Origin: an uncultured Bacteriovorax sp.
GTDB lineage: Bacteria; Bdellovibrionota; Bacteriovoracia; Bacteriovoracales; Bacteriovoracaceae
NCBI GenBank assembly: GCA_946480715.1
Contig: CAMLKK010000002.1
Coordinates: forward strand, 1 to 64,000
Direction: 5' to 3'
DNA length: 64,000 bases
A program made the position numbers and the translations under genes. The notes below the pieces were generated by a model. It worked only from the letters and a program-made list of their open reading frames with translations, had not been told where the DNA came from and searched no databases. Positions 8,810 to 15,596 of the stretch are shown here, piece after piece (the stretch's first letter is position 1; the number at the start of each line of letters is the position of its first letter).

Positions 8810-9090
8810 AGGCTAAAAACAGCACAGAAGCAAAAAATCTAGAAGACATTCCCAACATCGGAAAAGCAGTTGCCGAAGACTTGCGCTTAATGGGCATCAC
8901 AAAACCTTCACAGCTAAAAGGCAAAGATGGTTTGAAACTCTACGCGAAGTTAAACAAACTTACAGGCGTCCGCCACGATCCCTGCATGGCCGATACATTC
9001 ATGGCCGCCGTCGACTTCATGAATGGCGGCAAAACCAAAATGTGGTGGGAATTCACCGCTCAAAGAAAAAAAATCCTAGGAGACTCATAA
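8806..9090 (+). CDS. Helix-hairpin-helix protein of the pathogenicity-locus (Cdd1) family
   Basis: A 94-residue protein with the Cdd1 family layout: HhH motif LEDIPNIGKAVAEDLRLMGI at residues 12-31, then RHDPCMADTFMAAVDFMNGG and a closing WW-containing helix. The family name comes from a Clostridium pathogenicity locus; biochemical function is unknown, although HhH suggests nucleic-acid contact. It overlaps its neighbours by ATGA upstream and TAATG downstream, so it belongs to the pirin operon. Confidence 0.85.
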   Translation: MKAKNSTEAKNLEDIPNIGKAVAEDLRLMGITKPSQLKGKDGLKLYAKLNKLTGVRHDPCMADTFMAAVDFMNGGKTKMWWEFTAQRKKILGDS

Positions 9091-9473
9091 TGAAACTCGA
9101 TGCCATTGGAATCGTCGCTACTGATCTCAAAAAGGCCGTGGCCTTTTACAGCTTGCTTGGTTTGAAATTCGATACTAGCGAAGAGGGAGCCGATCATCTT
9201 GAAGCCACGACCTCATCTGGCCTTCGAATCATGCTCGACTCTGAAGAGTTGATGAAAAAACTCAAACCACATTGGGTTAAACCTGTTGGTCAGAAAATGG
9301 CCTTGGCGTTTCTTTGCGAATCTCCTGCCAAGGTTGATGAAACATATGCCAAAGTACTCGCGGCCGGTTTTAAAGGTGAAACTGCACCTTGGGATGCGTT
9401 TTGGGGGCAGAGATATGCGACCGTTCTCGATCCGGATGGGAATGGGGTGGATTTGTTTGCTCCGCTTGCATGA
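9090..9473 (+). CDS. VOC family protein (glyoxalase/bleomycin-resistance fold)
   Basis: 127 residues, a single VOC domain beginning KLDAIGIVATDLKKAVAFY and ending in the family hallmark ATVLDPDGNGVDLFA. Start at 9090, where the ATG overlaps the TAA of the previous gene; an in-frame ATG 48 bases upstream lies inside that gene and is rejected. Substrate unknown. Confidence 0.85.
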   Translation: MKLDAIGIVATDLKKAVAFYSLLGLKFDTSEEGADHLEATTSSGLRIMLDSEELMKKLKPHWVKPVGQKMALAFLCESPAKVDETYAKVLAAGFKGETAPWDAFWGQRYATVLDPDGNGVDLFAPLA

Positions 9474-9522
9474 TATCATTCTTTGTCTAATCAATGATCA
9501 TTCGAATTTTTTAAACACCAAA

Positions 9523-9550
9523 GTTATGCTTCTAAAAAAAGGAGCATAAC
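9523..9550 (+). promoter_or_regulatory. Hairpin covering the lipocalin ribosome-binding site
   Basis: GTTATGCTTC pairs with GGAGCATAAC across the loop TAAAAAAA: eight Watson-Crick pairs, one T-G pair and one closing C-G pair. The second arm is the Shine-Dalgarno GGAG and ends one base before ATG 9552. Confidence 0.55.
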
Positions 9551-9551
9551 A

Positions 9552-10082
9552 ATGCAATCAATCACCAAACTTCTTTTCATTACATTCATAACATCCGCGT
9601 GCGCAAGCAACGACTTCACTAAAACAGTTCCGTACGTTGACCGCGATAAATACATGGGCACGTGGTACGTGCAAGCTGGTCGCTTCACGTTTCTGGAACA
9701 ACAAGTTCACAACGCCATCGAAAAGTATTCGTGGAACCAAGAGAAAGAGAGAATCGAAGTTGATTTCACTTATAACAAAGGGGCGATCAATGGGCCTTTG
9801 AAATCACTCCCGCAATTAGGATGGATTGAAAATCATGAAACAAATGCGACGTGGAAAATTTCTCCATTGCGACCATTTAAATTCACTTATCTCATCATTG
9901 CTATCGGTGGTGAAAAAGAAAAAAATTATGAATGGGTGGCAGTAGGAGTTCCGAACCAGAAATATTTGTGGCTCATGACTCGTGAAAAACAATTCGATAA
10001 ACTTCGTCTTCAATCAATTATCAAGGAAGTTGAGGCCACTGGATATAATGTGAAGGACATCGAATACGTGCCTCAGAGCTAG
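9552..10082 (+). CDS. Outer-membrane lipocalin (Blc-like lipoprotein)
   Basis: 176 residues. It begins with a lipoprotein signal (MQSITKLLFITFITSAC, lipobox TSAC) followed by the lipocalin signature YMGTWYVQAGR near residue 35. The other conserved element, a C-terminal region ending MTREKQFDKLRLQSIIKEVEATGYN, is as in Blc-type bacterial lipocalins, which bind lipids or fatty acids at the outer membrane. Its ribosome-binding site lies in a hairpin (9523-9550). It follows the VOC gene by 78 bases. Confidence 0.88.
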   Translation: MQSITKLLFITFITSACASNDFTKTVPYVDRDKYMGTWYVQAGRFTFLEQQVHNAIEKYSWNQEKERIEVDFTYNKGAINGPLKSLPQLGWIENHETNATWKISPLRPFKFTYLIIAIGGEKEKNYEWVAVGVPNQKYLWLMTREKQFDKLRLQSIIKEVEATGYNVKDIEYVPQS

Positions 10083-10125
10083 CCGTAGAACCTGTTCACA
10101 AACATTCAACTTTCTGACTTAGATC

Positions 10126-10191
10126 ATGTCGAAAAATCCTCTAGAGGACGATACTGATTATGAGGAAAGAAACCAGGAGGTAAGAGAATGA
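10126..10191 (+). CDS. Possible 21-residue acidic peptide, coupled to the next ORF
   Basis: ATG at 10126 opens a 21-codon ORF of mostly Asp, Glu and Asn (MSKNPLEDD...). Its TGA overlaps the ATG of the next ORF as ATGA. No good ribosome-binding site is seen before it, so the evidence is only the overlap and the acidic/basic contrast with its partner. Confidence 0.25.
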   Translation: MSKNPLEDDTDYEERNQEVRE

Positions 10192-10268
10192 GATGGTTTA
10201 AAAGCTTATTCTCGAGGACTAGGACGAGCGCCTCGATGATAGTCGACAGGATGTTTTTCGTCCCCTAA
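10188..10268 (+). CDS. Possible 26-residue basic peptide with strong ribosome-binding site
   Basis: AGGAGG lies 7 bases before ATG 10188, close to ideal. The peptide begins MRWFKSLFSRTRTS and ends VDRMFFVP; it is basic and amphipathic. It could be a small membrane-active protein, the toxin half of a type I or tiny type II module, or a leader. No family is recognised. Confidence 0.4.
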   Translation: MRWFKSLFSRTRTSASMIVDRMFFVP

Positions 10269-10392
10269 ATGTTAACACTCTCACGCTCGCTATGAGCAAC
10301 ATTAAAAAAAATTATGAGAGCATGTTCTTTTAGGCTAACAGGTTTTGGAGATCAACCCCCTTTACTAACATTCAAGAACTCATTAGATCATA

Positions 10393-10425
10393 GGCCCCAC
10401 CGGTTTGGGGCCTTTTCTATTTTTG
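10393..10425 (+). terminator. Rho-independent terminator
   Basis: GGCCCC, loop ACCGGTTT, GGGGCC, then a T-rich run. It ends the transcript carrying the tiny ORFs. Confidence 0.8.
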
Positions 10426-10446
10426 CCACAATATAATGCCACTCGG

Positions 10447-10479
10447 ACCACGAACAAATATTTAGAATTTGTTCGTGGT
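10447..10479. promoter_or_regulatory. 13-base perfect inverted repeat
   Basis: ACCACGAACAAAT and ATTTGTTCGTGGT flank the 7-base spacer ATTTAGA. No T run follows, so it is not a classical terminator. It lies 44 bases before ATG 10524: either an operator or an mRNA leader hairpin. Confidence 0.5.
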
Positions 10480-10523
10480 ATTCAAATTTGATTTTGATCT
10501 CAGAAATCCTAAAATAATTAGGT

Positions 10524-11210
10524 ATGAATACGTTGACCTATATTGAAAAGCTGAACATGACGTATCCGCTGATTCTCTCTGCTATTGTTGTGTTCGTCTT
10601 GCTGGTTGTTTATTTGTACCTCCAGTCGAAATGGAGGAAGCGGTTAATCTTCATCACTGAAGGCACGCGGCTTCTCCTCATTGCAGTGGCTCTATTAACC
10701 GCTATTTTCGGAGTTCGAAGTATGGTCGCTGAAGATCATCTTCAGAACGAACACGCACGTCTCAGGGCCTCGAGAACACAATTAAAAGAGGGCGCTGATT
10801 TCGAACGCAAATATATTTGTAACTACAAATCGCCCTCTCAGAAATCAAAACGTACACCGGCCAATTTGGATGATGTTCTCGCTAAAATGAGAGTCACTTG
10901 TAAAATCCTCGTAAATTTCCATGCAAAACTACTCACGGAAGATCTGCATGAGTTAAAAGCAGAGTGGGATGAACTTCTCATACCGGATGGATGTCCACTT
11001 TGTTCTCAATCTAAAGATCGAATTAATATGGAACTCAATCTCGCTCACGAAAAGCAACTTGAAATTGAGAAACTTCAAAGAGTGGTTGTGAAAGATGATC
11101 TTAAGAAAAGATTGCTTGCGCTTATGCCTTGGGTTCTTTCGCTGATCTTAAGTTTGAGTTTCTTTAAGCTAACAGCAGAATATTTCTGGAAAAACAAATT
11201 CGTTGAATAG
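10524..11210 (+). CDS. Membrane protein of unknown function with periplasmic or cytosolic central domain
   Basis: 228 residues with two predicted membrane helices near the N-terminus (about residues 15-33 and 46-64) and one near the C-terminus (about 200-217). The 135-residue middle part is charged and helical, with a CPLC pair near residue 154 and two other Cys near 98 and 128 that could form disulphides or bind metal. I do not recognise the family. It is isolated, with a strong inverted repeat in its leader. Confidence 0.7.
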   Translation: MNTLTYIEKLNMTYPLILSAIVVFVLLVVYLYLQSKWRKRLIFITEGTRLLLIAVALLTAIFGVRSMVAEDHLQNEHARLRASRTQLKEGADFERKYICNYKSPSQKSKRTPANLDDVLAKMRVTCKILVNFHAKLLTEDLHELKAEWDELLIPDGCPLCSQSKDRINMELNLAHEKQLEIEKLQRVVVKDDLKKRLLALMPWVLSLILSLSFFKLTAEYFWKNKFVE

Positions 11211-11303
11211 AGCTCCTGCTGTAAAATTTACTTAGCATGATCTGCCTGTTTTGAACTCTGATATAGATAGTCCCGATTCCAAACTTAAACTTCGGGAGTA
11301 TTT

Positions 11304-11657
11304 ATGAAGACATCTTTGATTGTTCTCGCTCTTACTGTTTTAGCACCAACATTTGCTCAGGCAAAACTTACGGTTTTTCGTACAGAAGATGCTGCAAAAC
11401 TGGTGTTTACTGATGGAACGACTTTAGAAAAAGCAAAAAAAATATCGTCGGCAGATAATTTCGTAAGTCTGTCTGTTGAAAGCGATAAAGTGAATACTTT
11501 CGATGTAACACTTGAACTTTCAAAATTAGATTACCGTTGTTTCGTGAATGTTGAAGTGATCACAAAGGGTGAAACAATTCAACTTCCAAGCGGTGGAAAA
11601 ATTTCTACTAATAAATTGGTTGTGAGATCAGTTAAAGCTGAAAAGTGTATTGAGTAA
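11304..11657 (+). CDS. Small exported protein of unknown function
   Basis: 117 residues with a clear Sec signal peptide (MKTSLIVLALTVLAPTFAQA, cleavage after AQA) and a mature beta-rich part of about 97 residues with two Cys that may pair. Ribosome-binding site GGGAG is 6 bases before the ATG; GGGA also belongs to a 6-base repeat with TCCCGA at 11271. No family recognised. Confidence 0.7.
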   Translation: MKTSLIVLALTVLAPTFAQAKLTVFRTEDAAKLVFTDGTTLEKAKKISSADNFVSLSVESDKVNTFDVTLELSKLDYRCFVNVEVITKGETIQLPSGGKISTNKLVVRSVKAEKCIE

Positions 11658-11663
11658 ATCACG

Positions 11664-11975
11664 CTAATTTTGATTCGCCCATCCGGCTCGCTCTTGGCGG
11701 TCACGCTCGCAATCGATGACCGCCAATATGTGATGAGGGTTTTTAAGCTTTTCCTGAGGTAATGTCTGCGATGGCACGTCTTCCGGAGGAGAACAGCCCT
11801 CAGACGCCTTTAATTGCGGTTTAAACGTCACAACACCTTTGTCCACCTTAATCACGTAGATTGCCCCGTGAGACGCCGTCATATAGCTTTGATTGCTTTT
11901 TAAGTGCATCGTTTTTGAAGCTGCTTGCCCTAAATAAGGTGCGGTTAGCATAAGACATAAAATCAAGTTTTTCAT
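11664..11975 (-). CDS. Small exported protein of unknown function
   Basis: 103 residues with a signal peptide (MKNLILCLMLTAPYLGQA, cut before AS). The mature part has two Cys and a proline-rich middle (SEGCSPPEDVP) and ends in a charged stretch rich in Arg and Asp. No convincing ribosome-binding site is seen. It converges with the preceding + strand exported-protein gene, 6 bases apart. No family recognised. Confidence 0.6.
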   Translation of the reverse strand: MKNLILCLMLTAPYLGQAASKTMHLKSNQSYMTASHGAIYVIKVDKGVVTFKPQLKASEGCSPPEDVPSQTLPQEKLKNPHHILAVIDCERDRQERAGWANQN

Positions 11976-12080
11976 AAAAGAATATTAACATGGGCAGATA
12001 GTTTTTTGGTATTCGCCTACTTGCCAGGCTTATTTAGAAGGCCCAGGCCTGATAAGCGAGAATGAATGATGGCACCCGAA

Positions 12081-12665
12081 TTAGTGCTCGTTGGCCAATC
12101 GAAACCAGATTTCATTTTTCTTCACAGTGGGTATCACAAATGGAGCATCATACTGGGCCAAGATCATCTTATCTTCGATCTTGTATTCAGTGTGATTTTT
12201 AAGCCAGTGGGTGAACATACTTGCGTGTCTGTGAATGTTTGAAACACTGTTATTTCCAGCATAGGTGTAGGCGACGACTTTCATAGGTTCACATTCGTTG
12301 ATGACAATTGCAGGGTCGATTGGTCTGCGAATATTTAACAGATCATACTTTTTGGGAAGAATGAATGACATTTTCCACTCATCACGATCAACATTCTCTG
12401 TTAACACCGGTGCGGTCATCGGAATGTATTCACCGGTAACCGGATCTTTATCGAAAATGTACTCAGCAAGTTTAGTGAATGCATTTTTTCTGAAATTATC
12501 ATAAGTGAGTGCACTCAATGATACTGAAGCCATGAGTAGTTCAGGGTACTGACGAACTTCAACATCTTCGTAGCTTTTAAGACAGATATAGTTTGGTTGT
12601 TCATTCACGCGCATACCGAAAAATTCTGGTATGGATTTGATTTTTTCTAGAAATGGAATTTGCAT
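12081..12665 (-). CDS. SOUL haem-binding family protein
   Basis: 194 residues covering the full SOUL/HBP domain: YEDVEVRQYPELLMASV near residue 31, then FRKNAFTKLAEYIFDKD, the conserved IPMTAPVLTE, and WKMSFILPKKY. Bacterial members probably bind haem or tetrapyrroles; no signal peptide is present, so it is cytosolic. GGAGG lies 8 bases before ATG but is the arm of an 11-base perfect inverted repeat (12668-12725), which suggests regulated translation. Confidence 0.9.
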   Translation of the reverse strand: MQIPFLEKIKSIPEFFGMRVNEQPNYICLKSYEDVEVRQYPELLMASVSLSALTYDNFRKNAFTKLAEYIFDKDPVTGEYIPMTAPVLTENVDRDEWKMSFILPKKYDLLNIRRPIDPAIVINECEPMKVVAYTYAGNNSVSNIHRHASMFTHWLKNHTEYKIEDKMILAQYDAPFVIPTVKKNEIWFRLANEH

Positions 12666-12667
12666 AA

Positions 12668-12725
12668 AAATATCCTCCCACTAGAGATCATTCAAAAATG
12701 AAGCCTCAGAAATAGGAGGATATTT
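12668..12725 (-). promoter_or_regulatory. 11-base inverted repeat sequestering the SOUL gene Shine-Dalgarno
   Basis: In the mRNA sense AAATATCCTCC (12725-12715) is complementary to GGAGGATATTT (12678-12668), with 36 bases between. The second arm contains GGAGG and stops two bases before the start codon. Such a leader could act as a switch or thermosensor, for example responding to haem. Confidence 0.6.
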
Positions 12726-12742
12726 AGATTAGGACGGAATAA

Positions 12743-13117
12743 TTATTCTATTATTTTAAGATCTCTGTAGACACAGTTGAATTGGGCAGTTGTCCCCAAT
12801 GATTCAACAAGTAGATTTCTGTGCCATGGAAAATTGATTGAACATGTTTCAACAACCGCTCCTTCAATTGGAACGATGTAATGTTCAACGCGAACATTTA
12901 GAAAATCTGGTTCATTAACTTCAACACATTCACGACGTCCCATAGCGATGTTGTAAACTTTTTGTGAGTGAATAGGATCAGCAGTCATCACATCGATCCA
13001 TGTAAATGTAACGTTTGCTACGTAGAGGCCACTATTGCGGTAACAAATTGTTCCAGCAAAAGTTTGAGCTGAAGAAAGTAGGGTCATAGCGATTAACATT
13101 TTCGCAAGAAATTTCAT
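12743..13117 (-). CDS. Small exported protein of unknown function
   Basis: 124 residues with a signal peptide (MKFLAKMLIAMTLLSSAQTFA, cut after TFA). The mature protein of about 103 residues has four Cys, spaced so as to make two disulphides, and aromatic-rich strands. GAGG precedes the ATG by about 9 bases. Divergent from the NO reductase gene. No family recognised. Confidence 0.7.
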   Translation of the reverse strand: MKFLAKMLIAMTLLSSAQTFAGTICYRNSGLYVANVTFTWIDVMTADPIHSQKVYNIAMGRRECVEVNEPDFLNVRVEHYIVPIEGAVVETCSINFPWHRNLLVESLGTTAQFNCVYRDLKIIE

Positions 13118-13147
13118 TGTTTTTATCCTCTGATTTAAATTTTGGCT

Positions 13148-13179
13148 AACTTGCCATTGAGCTCATGATTTCGCAAGTT
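13148..13179. promoter_or_regulatory. 7-base inverted repeat in the divergent region before the NO reductase
   Basis: AACTTGC and GCAAGTT with an 18-base spacer lie between the divergent genes at 13117 and 13287. It could bind a regulator of the NO reductase. No FNR-like TTGAT-N4-ATCAA site was found. Confidence 0.3.
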
Positions 13180-13286
13180 TTAATCAAGAAGAGGTGAAAT
13201 TTACACGTGTTATTTGGCGCCATTCGCCTTGCTAGAGATGAACTTCTTGAAATTAAATGTTCATGTTTTGTCGTAGGGAGGTTTTA

Positions 13287-15512
13287 TTGAAAGCAAAAAA
13301 ATTATGGATGGGCATGGCCGCAGTTATTTTTCTCTCTTTTGCGGTTTTACTTTTTTACGGTCGCGAAATTTATTTTAAAGCACCGCCAATTCCTAAGGCC
13401 GTCATTACGACAAGTGGAAAAACACTTTTTACTGAACAAGACATCAAAGATGGACAAAACGTCTGGCAATCGATGGGTGGTCAAGAAGTCGGTTCTATAT
13501 GGGGGCACGGAGCTTATGTAGCACCAGATTGGACGGCCGATTGGCTTCATCGTGAATCTGTATTCATGCTTGATAGTTGGGCGCAAAAGGATTTCTCAAA
13601 AAAATTTAGTGAACTCAGTCATGAACAACAAGCAGCTTTACAGTCAAGGCTCACTCAAGAGCTGAAAAAAAATACATTAGATGAGTCAGGGAATGTAACG
13701 GTCTCTGATGAACGAGCTGCTGCGATGGCCGAGGTTGAAAAACACTATAGAGGTTTGTTTGGTTCGGATCCATCACTGCAAAACCTTCGCGAAGCATATG
13801 CGCTTCCCAATAATGTCATCAAAGACGACGAGCGCCTCAGAAAAATGACAACATTTATTTTTTGGAGTTCATGGGCGGCGGTTACGCTAAGACCAAATGA
13901 TAATGTGACTTACACAAACAACTGGCCTCCAGAAAAATTAGTAGGGAACACTCCTTCGAGTTCACTTATTATCTGGACAGGTTTCAGCGTTATTTTTTTA
14001 CTCTTAGGTGTTGGACTTCTCGCATACTACTACGCTCACGAAGAAAAACATCAATTCACAGAAGAATCACTACCAAAAGCAGATCCTTTTTTTAGTTTAC
14101 CGCAAACTCCCTCAATGAGAGCAACACTAAAATATTTCTGGATTGTAACAGCTCTCATTGTTTTTCAAATAATCATGGGAGTCGTGACTGCACATTATGG
14201 TGTTGAAGGAAACGGTTTTTACGGCTTTCCACTTTCAAATATTCTTCCTTATTCAATTACAAGAACGTGGCACATTCAGCTGGGGATTTTTTGGATTGCA
14301 ACGTCTTGGCTTGCAACTGGACTCTACATTGCTCCGGCGATTTCCGGACATGAGCCCAAGTTTCAGCGTCTCGGTGTGAATTTTCTTTTCATTAGTTTAC
14401 TCATCATTGTTGTCGGATCATCAGCTGGTGAATATTTAGGGGCCATGCAAAAGCTTGGCATCGATATGAACTTTTGGTTTGGCCATCAAGGTCTCGAGTA
14501 TGTTGATCTCGGAAGATTTTGGCAGATCTATCTCTTCATTGGACTTTGGTTATGGTTTGCTCTCGTCATACGCGCCATCTGGCCTGCTGTTAAAAATGGA
14601 ACTGAAGGAAGACATCTTCTCATTCTCTTTTTGATTTCTTGCGGGGCCATTGCTCTATTCTATGGAGCAGGATTGATGTGGGGAAAAAATACGAATCTTG
14701 CGATCATTGAATACTGGAGATGGTGGGTTGTTCACTTGTGGGTTGAAGGATTTTTCGAAGTTTTCGCCACTGTTGTTATCGCTTTTCTTTTTGTACGTAT
14801 GGGAATTCTTCGTGCTTCAATGGCAACAGTTACAGTTTTATTCTCAACGATTGTCTTTTTATTCGGAGGAATACTGGGAACTTTTCACCACCTTTATTTT
14901 TCCGGAACACCAACAGCTGTTCTTGCTATCGGATCATCATTTAGTGCACTCGAAGTTGTCCCTCTAGTATTGATCGGTTTTGAGGCTTATCAAAACGTTC
15001 AACTGAGTCGTTCAACAAATTGGTTAAAAGAATATAAATGGCCGATCTATTGTTTTATCTCTGTTGCGTTCTGGAACTTTCTTGGTGCAGGGATTTTCGG
15101 TTTCGTTATCAATCCACCAATCGCACTTTATTACATGCAGGGATTGAACACTACACCACTGCACGGACATACAGCACTCTTCGGTGTATATGGAATGCTT
15201 GGAATTGGATTGATGTTGTTTTGTTTGAAGACAATGGGATTCAAAACAAACTGGAACAGCAAACTCTTAGGCACCTCACTGTGGATGATCAACATTGGTC
15301 TTTTCCTGATGGCCTTTATGAGTTTGTTACCAGTAGGAATGATGCAAACATTTGCGAGCGTTGAACATGGACTTTGGTACGCACGTTCTGCTGAATTCTT
15401 ACAGACAGACTTGATGAATACTCTTCGTTGGCTGCGAGCTCCAGGTGATACAATATTTGCTATTGGAGCACTTTTGCTAGGAGTTTTTGTTGTTAAACTA
15501 AGACGAGCTTAA
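13287..15512 (+). CDS. norB: Quinol-dependent nitric oxide reductase, single-subunit type
   Basis: A 741-residue qNOR that reduces NO to N2O with quinol electrons. The N-terminal third has one membrane helix and the NorC-like periplasmic domain lacking a CXXCH haem c motif (DGQNVWQSMGGQEVGSIWGHG is diagnostic); the rest has about 12-13 further helices of the NorB type with His ligands, including GLMWGKNTNLAIIEYWRWWVVHLWVEGFFEVFA in two conserved blocks. The start is taken as TTG 13287 because GGGAGG lies 5 bases before it; ATG 13257 would add 10 unlikely residues. A strong terminator follows. Likely role: NO detoxification or respiration alongside nrfA. Confidence 0.93.
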   Translation: MKAKKLWMGMAAVIFLSFAVLLFYGREIYFKAPPIPKAVITTSGKTLFTEQDIKDGQNVWQSMGGQEVGSIWGHGAYVAPDWTADWLHRESVFMLDSWAQKDFSKKFSELSHEQQAALQSRLTQELKKNTLDESGNVTVSDERAAAMAEVEKHYRGLFGSDPSLQNLREAYALPNNVIKDDERLRKMTTFIFWSSWAAVTLRPNDNVTYTNNWPPEKLVGNTPSSSLIIWTGFSVIFLLLGVGLLAYYYAHEEKHQFTEESLPKADPFFSLPQTPSMRATLKYFWIVTALIVFQIIMGVVTAHYGVEGNGFYGFPLSNILPYSITRTWHIQLGIFWIATSWLATGLYIAPAISGHEPKFQRLGVNFLFISLLIIVVGSSAGEYLGAMQKLGIDMNFWFGHQGLEYVDLGRFWQIYLFIGLWLWFALVIRAIWPAVKNGTEGRHLLILFLISCGAIALFYGAGLMWGKNTNLAIIEYWRWWVVHLWVEGFFEVFATVVIAFLFVRMGILRASMATVTVLFSTIVFLFGGILGTFHHLYFSGTPTAVLAIGSSFSALEVVPLVLIGFEAYQNVQLSRSTNWLKEYKWPIYCFISVAFWNFLGAGIFGFVINPPIALYYMQGLNTTPLHGHTALFGVYGMLGIGLMLFCLKTMGFKTNWNSKLLGTSLWMINIGLFLMAFMSLLPVGMMQTFASVEHGLWYARSAEFLQTDLMNTLRWLRAPGDTIFAIGALLLGVFVVKLRRA

Positions 15513-15520
15513 TCTAAAAT

Positions 15521-15551
15521 GGTGTCAAGTATCGAGCTTGACACCTTTTTC
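15521..15551 (+). terminator. Rho-independent terminator after the NO reductase
   Basis: GGTGTCAAG, loop TATCGAG, CTTGACACC, then TTTTT: nine perfect pairs. Confidence 0.9.
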
Positions 15552-15579
15552 TTGAATTTTTTTCATTCTCCTCTATAAT
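15552..15579 (+). promoter_or_regulatory. Sigma-70-like promoter of the Gcr-type gene
   Basis: TTGAAT, 16 bases, TATAAT. Transcription would begin near 15586, only about 10 bases before ATG 15597, which has no ribosome-binding site. This suggests a near-leaderless mRNA. Confidence 0.55.
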
Positions 15580-15596
15580 CAAAAATAATTCTGACT

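Larger units (their letters stand above)
10083..10523. other. 440-base stretch with tiny ORFs and inverted repeats
   Basis: No conventional gene is found here. It holds two overlapping tiny ORFs (10126-10191 and 10188-10268), a 12-base palindrome TCCTCTAGAGGA, an intrinsic terminator (10393-10425) and a 13-base inverted repeat (10447-10479) before the next gene. The terminator implies a + strand transcript of about 300 bases. Confidence 0.5.

Noticed and set aside
13148..13287. FNR/NnrR box before the NO reductase
   Set aside because: The only ATCAA half-site has no matching TTGAT half at the right spacing.
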